A DNA stretch of 64,000 nucleotides, from positions 186,001 to 250,000 of the forward strand of contig NZ_JAESVD010000003.1 of NCBI RefSeq assembly GCF_016765635.1, read 5' to 3'. The position numbers and the translations under genes are program-made. The stretch is from Shewanella schlegeliana (GTDB taxonomy: Bacteria; Pseudomonadota; Gammaproteobacteria; Enterobacterales; Shewanellaceae). Positions 17,071 through 29,346 of the stretch are shown piece by piece; the stretch's first letter is position 1, and the number at the start of each line of letters is the position of its first letter. Below the pieces are notes generated by a model, which was given only the letters and a program-made list of their open reading frames with translations, made no database searches and was not told where the DNA came from.

Positions 17071-17745
17071 ATGAAATTACTTCTTGTTGAAGACAATACC
17101 CTACTAGTTGAAGAATTAGTTAAACAGCTTAAGCAAGCTGGCTATGTTACAGACACCACAGACAAAGTCAGTGAAGCTGATTACTTAATCAAAGAAACCA
17201 ACTATGACTGCGTCATTCTCGATATCGGTCTACCCGATGGTAATGGCCTAGAACTACTGGAAAGCTGGCGTGAACAAGGCATCCACACGCCTGTCATCAT
17301 GCTGACAGCAAGAAGCCAATGGCATGAGAAGGTCGAAGGTTTTAATTCTGGCGCCGATGATTACCTAGGTAAGCCATTCCATACCCAGGAACTGCTGGTT
17401 CGCATTCAAGCACTCATTCAACGGGCACACGGTAAGGCTAACACGCCTAATAAGCAGTTAACCTATGCAGGTGTTGCCTTAGATGAAGGGCAACAATCGG
17501 TGACTGTCGGTGAACAAACCTTCGAGCTTACGGCCATGGAATTTAGACTACTCAAGATCTTCTTGATGTCGCCTAAAAAGCTGTTATCTAAAGCTCAACT
17601 CACCGATAAGCTATATCAGTTCGACGATGAGAAAGAGAGTAATGTGGTTGAAGTTTATGTGACCCACCTGCGTAAGAAACTTGGCAAGACCGCCATCGAG
17701 ACGCGACGTGGACAAGGATATATCTTCCACGGTCTAGCTCAATGA
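17071..17745 (+). CDS. PhoP-like response regulator (OmpR family)
   Basis: A 224-residue DNA-binding response regulator. The receiver domain has VEDN at 7-10, the phospho-acceptor Asp in VILDIGLPDGNG (about 51), TARSQW and KPFH. The stretch W..KVE.F.SGADDYLGKPFH resembles PhoP more than other OmpR-type regulators. The C-terminal winged helix ends LRKKLGKTAIETRRGQGYIF. It overlaps the kinase gene by four bases (ATGA). PhoP-type systems respond to low divalent cations, acid or cationic peptides; the input here cannot be read from the sequence. Confidence 0.85.
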   Translation: MKLLLVEDNTLLVEELVKQLKQAGYVTDTTDKVSEADYLIKETNYDCVILDIGLPDGNGLELLESWREQGIHTPVIMLTARSQWHEKVEGFNSGADDYLGKPFHTQELLVRIQALIQRAHGKANTPNKQLTYAGVALDEGQQSVTVGEQTFELTAMEFRLLKIFLMSPKKLLSKAQLTDKLYQFDDEKESNVVEVYVTHLRKKLGKTAIETRRGQGYIFHGLAQ

Positions 17746-19067
17746 TCTCAATCCGTACCAAGCTAAGCCTGTGGTTAACAGGCTTAGTGGTGATCGCCAC
17801 TGCCGTGGGGATCATCTTTTTCGAGTCAATGCTGCGCCAAGCCTTCCATGACTCGATCATCGCCAGATTACAAGAAGACTTACAACAGGTACTACTCGCC
17901 ACCCACCTCGAAGACGGCACCTTTAGCATCGACGAAACCCAACTTTCTAGCTTTTACCGACCCGTTTATTCTGGCCGTTACTATCAACTCGATCTTCCTG
18001 AGCAAGAACTAAGATCGCGCTCACTGTGGGATCAGCGCCTCGAAGTCGTCGACCTTGAGAAGGGGGAAACCCGAGCTTGGCAGACTAAAGGGCCACAGAA
18101 TCACGATATTCAGCTGCTCTCTATCGGGTTAAAGTCCGATACCTCTGGGCTGGGCGCAACCTTAACCGTAGCGCAAGATCTCAGTATTGGTCGTAAGGTA
18201 TTCTCCGAGGTCTACGGCACTAAGTTCATCGTCAACTTAGCCATGCTACTAGCAATGATCACTGGTATTTTTTTAGTGCTACGTCAGTCATTCAAACCCG
18301 TGCACCAGATGAAAGATACCTTGGCGAAGTTACGTGAAGGCGAGATATCCTCCTTCGACCTTAACTCCATCCCGCTCGAGCTGCAGCCGTTAGCCAAAAA
18401 CTACAATGAGCTACTCGCTTATTCCAGTAAACAGATAGAGCGCAGCCGTAATAACCTAGGTAACTTGAGTCATGGCCTAAAGACACCTCTGGCAGTGATG
18501 CAGCAGCAGGTTGAAGCCCTCTACTTAAAAGAACCGGAGTCGGCAGAGGCATTACAGAAGCAGCTCGATTTAGTGCATAAGATGATTGAGCGAAAACTCG
18601 CAGCAGCGAGGATAACTGGCGACATGCTTCCAGCGGCGCAGATGCAACTGCCAAAGGATATCGAAGATTTGTCCCAGACCTTAAACAAGGTTCACCGCAC
18701 CAAGTCGATTCATTGTCGCTTCGATATACCCAGCAGTATCACCCGATTGCCTATGCATCGAGAAGACGGCATGGAACTACTGGGTAACTTGCTCGATAAC
18801 GCCTACAAATGGGCTAGCTCTGAAATTAGAGTCTGTATTAGCAATCAAGAGCAGCAGCTTAAGCTAAGCATCGAAGATGATGGGCCCGGGGTTGAAACCG
18901 AACAGTTGGCACAATTGACCCACAGAGGAAAACGTCTCGATGAAGCAACCATGGGCCACGGCTTAGGCTTATCGATCGTTAAAGATATTGCCGAGCAGTA
19001 CAAGATTGAGCTTAAGTTTGAGCATAGCCAGAGCTTATCTGGTCTTAAGGTGACCCTGCTATTTTGA
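17742..19067 (+). CDS. PhoQ-like sensor histidine kinase
   Basis: A 441-residue inner-membrane sensor kinase. One membrane helix lies at about 9-29, a periplasmic sensor region at about 30-165, a second helix at about 165-187 (LAMLLAMITGIFLVL), then a HAMP linker. The H box is GNLSHGLKTPLAV, the N box ELLGNLLDNAYKWA, and the G boxes DDGPGV and GHGLGLSIV. The kinase core resembles PhoQ, in keeping with its partner. The gene overlaps the regulator by four bases and ends at a bidirectional terminator. Confidence 0.85.
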   Translation: MISIRTKLSLWLTGLVVIATAVGIIFFESMLRQAFHDSIIARLQEDLQQVLLATHLEDGTFSIDETQLSSFYRPVYSGRYYQLDLPEQELRSRSLWDQRLEVVDLEKGETRAWQTKGPQNHDIQLLSIGLKSDTSGLGATLTVAQDLSIGRKVFSEVYGTKFIVNLAMLLAMITGIFLVLRQSFKPVHQMKDTLAKLREGEISSFDLNSIPLELQPLAKNYNELLAYSSKQIERSRNNLGNLSHGLKTPLAVMQQQVEALYLKEPESAEALQKQLDLVHKMIERKLAAARITGDMLPAAQMQLPKDIEDLSQTLNKVHRTKSIHCRFDIPSSITRLPMHREDGMELLGNLLDNAYKWASSEIRVCISNQEQQLKLSIEDDGPGVETEQLAQLTHRGKRLDEATMGHGLGLSIVKDIAEQYKIELKFEHSQSLSGLKVTLLF

Positions 19068-19090
19068 AGTCACTCATTGAGTGCCCAATA

Positions 19091-19115
19091 AAAAGCCGGA
19101 CTAAGTCCGGCTTTT
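19091..19115. terminator. Bidirectional Rho-independent terminator
   Basis: GCCGGAC pairs with GTCCGGC around TAA, with A-rich and T-rich flanks that extend the stem. It separates the plus-strand kinase gene from the convergent DUF1338 gene and can serve both. Confidence 0.88.
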
Positions 19116-19146
19116 TATTGCTTGATACTAGTGCCAGCTCTAAACA

Positions 19147-19947
19147 TTAACTCTGAACATTAGTGCTTTCGAAAATCTTGTCCGCAGAAGCCGCCACAAA
19201 GCCTGTATAAAGCTTTCCGTCTGCTTGAGGATAGCGCAAAGCAAATTCATAAAAACAGCTAGGAATGTTAACCACAGCGTCTGAGAAGCTAACTGGGATC
19301 TTATCTGCCATCGTCGATGATTGCTCCAGTAATACCTCTGGTGTGCCCTTAACTTCACCGCCCGAAGCATTCAATACAAAGCCCGCCGCTTTTAAGGCAT
19401 CATTCACTGCAAAGATGGTGTCGTAACTCTGTAAGTGATTAATCGATACCGTGAAGTGATTCGCTCGATAACCAAAGGCTGCCACCCAAGCTGCGTATTC
19501 ACTCTCCGCCAGTAGCGCCTCATAGGTCTTAGTATCTAACTGCCAATGACGACCTGAGTATAAAAAGTTATCAGCAGTGGTTGCAGTAGCATCCATCTGC
19601 TCAATCAAGCCATTAACGGTAGATTGCAGCTCTTCGCTGAACTCTTCGACTAATAATTCAGAGATAAACACCTTGGGTTGTGTGCTGTCCGGATGTTCAA
19701 AATGCTTAGCGTTAAGCTTCTTAGCCTCAAACTTATAGTCACCACAGGCAACATAGCCGATAGACTCAAAGTGTGCTGCCAATACCTCAAGATTAACCTT
19801 GGCAATATTAAAGGTGCGAAGTGCGATATGGTCGTTAATGATCGCACTGCCCTTTGATAGCAGCTGATGCACCTTAGCTGCCGAAGGTGTCATCTCGATA
19901 TAATCTTGCCAAAGCGCTTCAAATAGCGCATTTACATTCGTGTGCAT
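19147..19947 (-). CDS. DUF1338 family protein (HglS-like metalloenzyme)
   Basis: A 266-residue protein of the DUF1338 family. The best-studied member, HglS/YdcJ, is a vicinal-oxygen-chelate-type non-haem iron enzyme converting 2-oxoadipate to D-2-hydroxyglutarate in lysine catabolism. The likely metal ligands are visible: His40 in the HIALRTF motif (with Arg44, expected to bind substrate), His164 in NHFTVSINH and Glu234 in FYEFALRY. The protein is much shorter than HglS (about 460), so it represents a different subgroup. It lies downstream of astD on the same strand, separated by a terminator, which suggests an amino-acid-catabolic role; the substrate is not known. Confidence 0.75.
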   Translation of the reverse strand: MHTNVNALFEALWQDYIEMTPSAAKVHQLLSKGSAIINDHIALRTFNIAKVNLEVLAAHFESIGYVACGDYKFEAKKLNAKHFEHPDSTQPKVFISELLVEEFSEELQSTVNGLIEQMDATATTADNFLYSGRHWQLDTKTYEALLAESEYAAWVAAFGYRANHFTVSINHLQSYDTIFAVNDALKAAGFVLNASGGEVKGTPEVLLEQSSTMADKIPVSFSDAVVNIPSCFYEFALRYPQADGKLYTGFVAASADKIFESTNVQS

Positions 19948-20042
19948 TACAACTCCTTTTACACCTACGTACTTAGCTATTTATTTAGTTTGTTTAAGTC
20001 ACGCGGCGTTACACATTTTAGGGATACAATTTGCTTATAAAC

Positions 20043-20073
20043 AAAAGGGAAGCGCCCCGAGCGCTTCCCCTTT
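20043..20073 (-). terminator. Rho-independent terminator after astD
   Basis: GGGAAGCGC (20047-20055) pairs with GCGCTTCCC (20061-20069) around a five-base loop, with A and T flanks. It lies about 20 bases after the astD stop on the minus strand, ending the ast transcript or attenuating read-through into the DUF1338 gene. Confidence 0.75.
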
Positions 20074-20090
20074 AATTTTTGTGTTTGAAA

Positions 20091-21560
<1,470 letters not shown>

Positions 21561-22580
21561 CTACATTGGCAATACGCGGATCTGATCACCCTCTGAGACC
21601 AGCAGGCCTGCAGCTGTTTCGGCATCTAAGATCACGTTATCACTGTCTTCGACTACGGCTAGGTTGGCAGCTGCAGCGCGGTAATTGGCTAATTGAGTAT
21701 TTGAAGCAATATAGCTTGTGGCATCGCTTGGGGTCTCACCTATGCTGACAGTCAGCAAACGGCTCTCTCTAACGGAGCGAATATCATGCAACTGACACTC
21801 AACCGTAGGGCCTGCATCGAAAATATCGACATAACCACGGCATCTAAAGCCCTCTGCTTGTAAGAGGTTTAACGCTGGACGGGTATTGGTATGAACCTCA
21901 CCAATCACTTTTTGCGCCTCTTTAGGCAGTAGACATACATAGACGGCATTCTTTGGCATCATCTCCGCCATAAATGCTTTTTGACTCAAGCCAGAGAGAT
22001 AATCGGCCTGTACAAAATCGATACCTAAGAAATGCTCTTGTAACCAGCCATAGAAGGGAGAGTTGCCCTCGGCATCACTTTCACCGCGCATCTCGGCAAT
22101 CACAGTCTCACCGAAGCGTTCGGCGTGCTGTGCCAGAAACAAAAAACGGCTTCTTGAAAGCATGCGACCATTATTGTTTTTACGATAACTGCTACGTAAA
22201 AACAGGGTGCAAAGCTCTGCTGCACCAGTGTAATCGTGACAAAGGGTTAAGGTTTCGACCTCATTACGCACACCGATCTGCTCAGAGTGATAGACCTCTG
22301 TACCGAGTCGATAATGGTAAAAAGCATCTTCCATCCCCACCGCAGCTTCGAGTCCACAGGTACCTACGACTTCACCCGTTTCGGTATCTTCTAGCACCAT
22401 CAAATAGCCTTCATCGAAAGGCTTATCGATCTGCTTAGTAAATGACGCTTCTACTCGAGCTATTTTGCTTCTGAGTAGATCGGCATTCACTGGTAGAGAT
22501 GTGAATCCGTGTCCCGACTCCTCTGCAATTTGATACAGAGCATCGAAGTCAGTCGATCGGATTGGACGTATAACTAACAT
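21561..22580 (-). CDS. astA: Arginine N-succinyltransferase AstA
   Basis: A 339-residue enzyme that transfers succinyl from succinyl-CoA to arginine, the first AST step. The start MLVIRPIRSTDFDAL..IAEESGHGFTSLP, the ALEPF-type region near the middle and the E.F.C.GYVDIFDAGPT.EC block are diagnostic. A single homologous gene is seen rather than the paired subunits of Pseudomonas. It is preceded by a terminator-like hairpin that separates it from argD/astC. Confidence 0.95.
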   Translation of the reverse strand: MLVIRPIRSTDFDALYQIAEESGHGFTSLPVNADLLRSKIARVEASFTKQIDKPFDEGYLMVLEDTETGEVVGTCGLEAAVGMEDAFYHYRLGTEVYHSEQIGVRNEVETLTLCHDYTGAAELCTLFLRSSYRKNNNGRMLSRSRFLFLAQHAERFGETVIAEMRGESDAEGNSPFYGWLQEHFLGIDFVQADYLSGLSQKAFMAEMMPKNAVYVCLLPKEAQKVIGEVHTNTRPALNLLQAEGFRCRGYVDIFDAGPTVECQLHDIRSVRESRLLTVSIGETPSDATSYIASNTQLANYRAAAANLAVVEDSDNVILDAETAAGLLVSEGDQIRVLPM

Positions 22581-22674
22581 CTAGGAGTCTCCTCGCTGTC
22601 ACTTGCCGTTAACTGTCAGTCTTACCACTCTATGACAAGTCCTGCTCAATAAACGTTCAAGCTATCCTACAGAC

Positions 22675-22706
22675 AAAAAAAGGAGCGCTATAAGCAATAG
22701 CACCCC
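22675..22706 (-). terminator. Rho-independent terminator between argD/astC and astA
   Basis: Minus-strand stem GGGGTGCTAT/ATAGCGCTCC (ten pairs, two G-U) with loop TGCTT, followed by seven T. It is ten bases after the argD/astC stop, so the transaminase can be expressed separately from astAD, or astAD levels depend on read-through. Confidence 0.75.
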
Positions 22707-22715
22707 GTTTGCCCT

Positions 22716-24410
<1,695 letters not shown>

Positions 24411-25553
24411 CTAAAACAACACCAACTTACGAAAGTTTTGTGCGCTTAACCTAACCTGCTCTTGCTCGGTAACTTGATAATAGTCGAACATCAATCGGCG
24501 TTCAGCAGCCGAGATATTACCCGCCTCGTGCAGAAGGTAAACTTTAGCGAAACAACTGGCACGCTCGATTAAGGCAGAGTCTTGGTCCAGCTCCGCATAC
24601 TTCATGCTTGTATCGATCGCCTTATAAGTTTGCGTCAGGCGGCTATTGTCGAAATTCAGTAAAGTAAGAAGTTGCCAGTTGAGCGAACGACTGTGGCTCA
24701 GCACTTGCTGATAGACATCATTTGCAGGGAACTCCGTTGCCATCACGGCGTCATATAGCTCCTTATCACGACTCGCACTCGCCTCTCTAAGCCATTCCCC
24801 CCACATATCATCAAAGGTATTTGCACACTGATTAATGACACAGGTTGCGCCTAATTGACTCATCAAGCTACAGCTATAAATAAAGGCCTTATCTTTTTCA
24901 TGGAGTTCGGCTAAGGCCTGCGCCGCTATCGAAGAGACAACGCTGTAACGCCACAGCTTTCTGGTTAACCATAACATTTGTGGCTGACCACTTGGCATCA
25001 TGCGTCGAAGACAAAAATAGGGAATTAACATCTGCAAGTTTTCGATGCCAATATAGTTGAGTACCAGTTTAATATCAGTGACCTGCACATCAGAAGATTT
25101 TGGCCTACGGTGCCTAAAACTTGAACCATTGACGATGTTGGCGAGATCCCGTTCAAGCCAAGGTAGCGCCGCGACCAAGGGTCTGACTCGCGCTAAGTCG
25201 ACATGCTTAGAGTAAAGCAGTTCCAACAACAAAACCTGTTTCTCATCGAGCTTAAACTTGGCCAACACTTCTGCAGGTAAGGACAGTTGCTGTTCAATAC
25301 AGGAATTCACACTGGTGAGCAGTTGCTTAGATACGGCATCGAACACCTGTTTAGCTTGATTTTGTTTTGCTAAGCGAGCACGAATAGCCTCGCTTTCGAT
25401 CTCGAGTTTATTGGCATCGTCTTCCATTTCAACATAAAGCTCATCGGCCATGGCAACTGACTTACCCTTACCAACGATCAGCTGTTTATACAGTCGATGC
25501 TCTATCTCTGTTACTTGTGCAGGCTTAACGCCTCCAGCGACCGAAATTGCCAC
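24411..25553 (-). CDS. HDOD-domain protein
   Basis: A 380-residue protein. The central part (about 120-320) resembles an HDOD domain, the catalytically inactive HD-like fold found in bacterial signalling proteins: a helix with LANIVNGSSFRHRRP, then TDIKLVLNYIGIENLQMLIPYFC, and W..S...S..AQALAE. The HD catalytic pair is not evident, as expected. The N-terminal part (1-90) is charged and helical. Shewanella genomes often carry this gene next to argD. Its partners are unknown; HDOD proteins commonly act in c-di-GMP or two-component networks. Confidence 0.7.
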   Translation of the reverse strand: MAISVAGGVKPAQVTEIEHRLYKQLIVGKGKSVAMADELYVEMEDDANKLEIESEAIRARLAKQNQAKQVFDAVSKQLLTSVNSCIEQQLSLPAEVLAKFKLDEKQVLLLELLYSKHVDLARVRPLVAALPWLERDLANIVNGSSFRHRRPKSSDVQVTDIKLVLNYIGIENLQMLIPYFCLRRMMPSGQPQMLWLTRKLWRYSVVSSIAAQALAELHEKDKAFIYSCSLMSQLGATCVINQCANTFDDMWGEWLREASASRDKELYDAVMATEFPANDVYQQVLSHSRSLNWQLLTLLNFDNSRLTQTYKAIDTSMKYAELDQDSALIERASCFAKVYLLHEAGNISAAERRLMFDYYQVTEQEQVRLSAQNFRKLVLF

Positions 25554-25625
25554 TTAGCCACTATCTCCCTGTATTAATACGTAACCAGTTTAACCACTTA
25601 TCGATAACGATGTATAGATATAACG

Positions 25626-25654
25626 AAAAGGACTCCACTAGGGAGCCCTTTTTT
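25626..25654 (-). terminator. Hairpin after the S9 peptidase gene
   Basis: AAAAGG-A-CTCC (25626-25636) pairs with GGAG-C-CCTTTT (25642-25652) with one mismatch. T-rich on both sides, stronger on the plus strand (six T) than on the minus (four T). It sits 33 bases beyond the stop of the minus-strand peptidase gene, which it most likely serves. Confidence 0.6.
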
Positions 25655-25686
25655 ACCGCTCATGGCGACTATCTGTATCTAGCCAG

Positions 25687-28173
25687 TTACTTAAGCTCCT
25701 GCTCGAATAACTTATGGATACGACGGTATTCATCAAGCCAGCTCGATGGTTGACGGAAACCATGGGGCTCCACCGGATAAATCGCTGTTTCAAACATCGG
25801 CTTCTCTAGCTCAATCAAACGCTGCACCAGACGCACGCTATCTTGGAAGAATACGTTGTCATCGAGTACGCCACTCATGATGAGTAGTGGCTTTTGCAGG
25901 CCTTGTGCATGCTCAATTGGCGAGCTACGCTCATAGGCGATGGGATCGACATCGGGCGTATTGAGAATGTTAGAGGTATAAGGCGCGTTATAGTGTGCCC
26001 AATCCGTTACAGGACGCAGCGCAGCACCAGCTTGGAACAACTCAGGCTCATTAAACAGTGCCATAAAGGTTAGGAAACCGCCGTAAGATCCACCGTAAGT
26101 ACCAACCTTACCCGCATCAACATTGACGTTGGTCGCCATCCAGTTCACGCCATCCTTGAGATCCTCAACTTCAGGTGTGCCCATTTGACGGTACACAGCG
26201 GTGCGCCAGTCACGGCCGTAGCCTTTAGAGCCACGGTAATCCATATCCATCACCACATAGCCTTGCTGGGCAAGTAGGTTATGGAACATAAATTCTCTGA
26301 AGTAACCGGAGAAACCGTAATGCGCATTCTGTAGGTAACCCGCACCATGGTTAAAGATCACCGCAGGATACTTATCGGCACTATTTTTATCGTAGCCCTG
26401 AGGCAGATACACTCGGGCATAAACTTCACCCGCACCATGAGTCGATGGCACAGCCACAACCTCTGGTGCCTGCCATGCATAGTGCTTAAAGGCATCGCTG
26501 GTATAATCGGTTAGCTGTTTAAGTTTACCGCCAATTGGCTGCACAAATAGCTCTGCAGGCTGAATACGCGTCGATGCGTTTAGTAGCAGCGCCGTTCCAT
26601 CTGGGCTTAAAGTGTAATCAAGCTGACCTTGCCACTGAGTCAGTTGCTCATCTTTGCCCGTTGCGATCTCAACGCGGTAGACGTTATCGATCCCCGGGTG
26701 AGTCTTATTGGCTTTGTAATAGATAAACTGTGCTTTAGGGCCCAATGTGATATCGCTGACCACGTATTTTCCTTGAGTCAGCGCCTTGGGCTTCTCCCCT
26801 TGCTCTTTCAGGTAAATATGTGAAAAGCCTGTCTCTTCAGACAGGTAGTACAAACTATCGCTATTAGGTAACCAGCCGTACTGGTTAAAGTTGTAGTTTA
26901 CCCATGCATCATCGTGCAGACGGTGCTGTGTGGTTAAACTGCCCTTATCTAGGTTTACTGTGGCTATCCAACGGTCTTTGTTATCGACAGCCTCTAGCAT
27001 CACTGCAACCTTATCACCTGACTCCGTCCACTGAATTGCACTTTGTGACCAGCCCCAATCTTGCATCAACTGTAAATTACGCGGCGCTTTCTCGCTCTTG
27101 TAACTCTCACCTTTTGCTTTAGCGTTCTCAGCCTTAACAGCGACGAGTACATCTTCATCAAAGCCGGTTAGCCCCTCGATGGTGATATCTTTCTTAGCGT
27201 GAGTCTCGAGATCTAGCAGCACTAGCCGCTCACCCGGATTTTTATCTTCGGCAACGCGAGCACGGGCCGGAACCGCATCGACATAACCGTCTTTACCAAG
27301 GTAGTTAGGCATGATGTCATGATCACTGCGCCAGCTATATTCCTTATCCTTTAGCGCAACGATCACATAGCGACCATCGGGAGACAGGCTTAAATCGGTA
27401 ACGACCTCTTTATCGCCCAGATACCAGGTCTTGGCCGATATGGTCGGATCCGACTTAGCAAGTTCAGCTTTATAATCTTGTTTCGACTTAGCATTTTCTT
27501 GCTGCATAGCCACATACTGGATAAGCCGGTGTTGCTGCTTGGCGATATAGCTTGATGGCTCTTGCACGCCTTTTGGCTCTGCCGCCATCTTGATGTTGGC
27601 GATCTGCTCTACTAAGCCTGAGTCTTGATGGATTTTAAAAATATTATCGCCCTGCCAATAAGCGATATCGCCACTATTTAAAAAGCGCACGCCATCCACA
27701 GCGGTATTTTGGCGTGTTAACTGAGTGACCTTTGCGCTAGTTAAGTCTTTAACGAATAAGTTGCCTTGATAGATATAGGCTTTGCGCGCCTTGTCATTAT
27801 TGAGCACCCCACGGCGTTGATCGGCACTATGAAGTTGGTTTAATGTCAGCTCGCTTGCAGCGGTGCCATCAATACTTTGCTGGTAATAGGTTTTGGTCGG
27901 TGCACCGTGGGCTTGCCTAGCGAAGTAAACTGACTGACCGTCATCGCTCCAGTAGGCACCTTTGGCAAATAAACCCATCCAATCAGGATTGGCCATAATT
28001 TGATTGAGCGTTAATGCTTGGTCTACTTGAGGTGGCGCCGATAAGGCAACTTGGGCTGCTTGATTTGTTGTTTGAATTTGCTCTGTTGAGCCATCGATTG
28101 AGCTACAACCCGCTAATACTGCCAGTGAAAGTGCACTCAAGCCGACATGACGAATGACGCTTTTCATATCCAT
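25687..28173 (-). CDS. S9 family (prolyl oligopeptidase/DPP IV-type) lipoprotein peptidase
   Basis: An 828-residue serine peptidase. The N-terminus is a lipoprotein signal (SALSLAVLAGC, Cys at about 22), so it is anchored to a membrane facing the periplasm or outside. A beta-propeller region follows (about 60-560), recognisable by repeated D..L..D...G..V blocks. The catalytic domain has Ser696 in YGGSYGG, Asp772 in LDDN and His804 in EPHGF. It resembles the DPP IV-like S9B/S9C peptidases that trim dipeptides from peptides ending in proline, in keeping with the protein-degrading life of Shewanella. Monocistronic. Confidence 0.88.
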   Translation of the reverse strand: MDMKSVIRHVGLSALSLAVLAGCSSIDGSTEQIQTTNQAAQVALSAPPQVDQALTLNQIMANPDWMGLFAKGAYWSDDGQSVYFARQAHGAPTKTYYQQSIDGTAASELTLNQLHSADQRRGVLNNDKARKAYIYQGNLFVKDLTSAKVTQLTRQNTAVDGVRFLNSGDIAYWQGDNIFKIHQDSGLVEQIANIKMAAEPKGVQEPSSYIAKQQHRLIQYVAMQQENAKSKQDYKAELAKSDPTISAKTWYLGDKEVVTDLSLSPDGRYVIVALKDKEYSWRSDHDIMPNYLGKDGYVDAVPARARVAEDKNPGERLVLLDLETHAKKDITIEGLTGFDEDVLVAVKAENAKAKGESYKSEKAPRNLQLMQDWGWSQSAIQWTESGDKVAVMLEAVDNKDRWIATVNLDKGSLTTQHRLHDDAWVNYNFNQYGWLPNSDSLYYLSEETGFSHIYLKEQGEKPKALTQGKYVVSDITLGPKAQFIYYKANKTHPGIDNVYRVEIATGKDEQLTQWQGQLDYTLSPDGTALLLNASTRIQPAELFVQPIGGKLKQLTDYTSDAFKHYAWQAPEVVAVPSTHGAGEVYARVYLPQGYDKNSADKYPAVIFNHGAGYLQNAHYGFSGYFREFMFHNLLAQQGYVVMDMDYRGSKGYGRDWRTAVYRQMGTPEVEDLKDGVNWMATNVNVDAGKVGTYGGSYGGFLTFMALFNEPELFQAGAALRPVTDWAHYNAPYTSNILNTPDVDPIAYERSSPIEHAQGLQKPLLIMSGVLDDNVFFQDSVRLVQRLIELEKPMFETAIYPVEPHGFRQPSSWLDEYRRIHKLFEQELK

Positions 28174-28269
28174 CCCTATTATTATTGGTATTTTTGCGGA
28201 CTTTTATACCACACTTAGGCAACGGACTTGCCTGAAAAATCAGTAAAATTTGTAACAGATGGTAGCGAT

Positions 28270-28444
28270 TTAAATGATTTTGATGAAATTTGCTAACAGC
28301 TCGTGGCCTTGCTCAGTCAGAATCGAATCAGGGTGAAACTGGACGCCGTAGAGCTTTTTAGCAGGCATACTCATCGCCATGATCTCTCGACCATGTAATT
28401 AGATTGCATCGTCAAACCACGCATCCACTAACAAAGTTAGCGCT
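28270..28444 (-). pseudogene. Second duplicated 3' fragment of pabA
   Basis: A 175-base copy of the pabA 3' end, the more diverged one. It matches pabA from the MDAWFDD coding point to the stop, followed by a linker that begins AGCGCTAAC. Relative to pabA it has six extra bases that create an in-frame TAA. It has no start signal and is not a gene. Confidence 0.88.
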
Positions 28445-28619
28445 TTAGCTGCTCTTGATAAAATTTGCTAACAGCTCGTGGCCTTGCTCAGTCAGAATTG
28501 ATTCAGGGTGAAACTGGACGCCGTAGAGCTTTTTAGCGGGCATACTCATCGCCATGATCTCTCGGCCATGTAATTAGATTGCATCGTCAAACCACGCATC
28601 CACTAACAAAGTTAGCGCT
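28445..28619 (-). pseudogene. First duplicated 3' fragment of pabA
   Basis: A 175-base unit directly following the pabA stop. It repeats about the last 50 codons of pabA and the 16-base linker. Its stop-codon position (28445) is exactly 175 bases from that of pabA (28620). The same six-base insertion with an in-frame TAA as in the other copy shows that the copies arose from one altered unit. Confidence 0.92.
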
Positions 28620-29192
28620 TTAGCTGCTCTTGATAAAATTTGCTAACAGCTCGTGGCCTTGCTCAGTCAGAATTGATTCAGGGTGAAACTGGACGCCGTA
28701 GAGCTTTTTAGCAGGCATACTCATCGCCATGATCTCTCGACCATGGACGGGATCGTCAAACCAAGCATCCATAACGAAACCAGTAGGAATCGCATCCACC
28801 AGCAAAGAGTGGTAACGAGTAACGGTTAGCGGGTTATTCAAACCACTAAATATGCCCCTATTGCTATGCAATATCGCACTGGTTTTACCGTGCATCACTC
28901 GCTTGGCTCTAACCACATTGGCACCAAATACCTGCGCTATCGCCTGATGCCCAAGGCAAACTCCGAGAATAGGCAGCTGGCCCGCGAAATGTTCTATAAT
29001 CGACAACGACAGACCAGCCTCATTTGGCGTGCAAGGGCCAGGTGAGATCACTAGATGGCTAGGAGCTAAAGCCTCTATCTCCTCTAGGCTGATTTCATCA
29101 TTGCGCTTGACCACAATCTCTTGCCCCAGCTGCTGAAAGTACTGCACCAGATTAAAAGTAAATGAGTCGTAATTGTCGATCATTAAGATCAT
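28620..29192 (-). CDS. pabA: Aminodeoxychorismate/anthranilate synthase glutaminase subunit
   Basis: A 190-residue class I glutamine amidotransferase that supplies ammonia to PabB for folate synthesis, and possibly to TrpE. It has [16 protein letters not shown], the catalytic Cys in [10 protein letters not shown] and the His-Glu pair in QFHPESI. PabA is located next to argD in gammaproteobacteria, as here. The gene is complete, but its 3' end has been copied twice immediately downstream. Confidence 0.92.
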   Translation of the reverse strand: MILMIDNYDSFTFNLVQYFQQLGQEIVVKRNDEISLEEIEALAPSHLVISPGPCTPNEAGLSLSIIEHFAGQLPILGVCLGHQAIAQVFGANVVRAKRVMHGKTSAILHSNRGIFSGLNNPLTVTRYHSLLVDAIPTGFVMDAWFDDPVHGREIMAMSMPAKKLYGVQFHPESILTEQGHELLANFIKSS

Positions 29193-29346
29193 AAAAGATC
29201 CGAGAACCTATATCGCTGTGTTTTATTGTACCCATTTCGAAAGCTTAGCTATGTCAGGCCTAGCTATGTTCAGATTATGAAGAGAGCTCAATAAAACCCA
29301 ATGTGGATGATTTGGGCGCTGATGCTACCACAGCCATCACCTTGGA

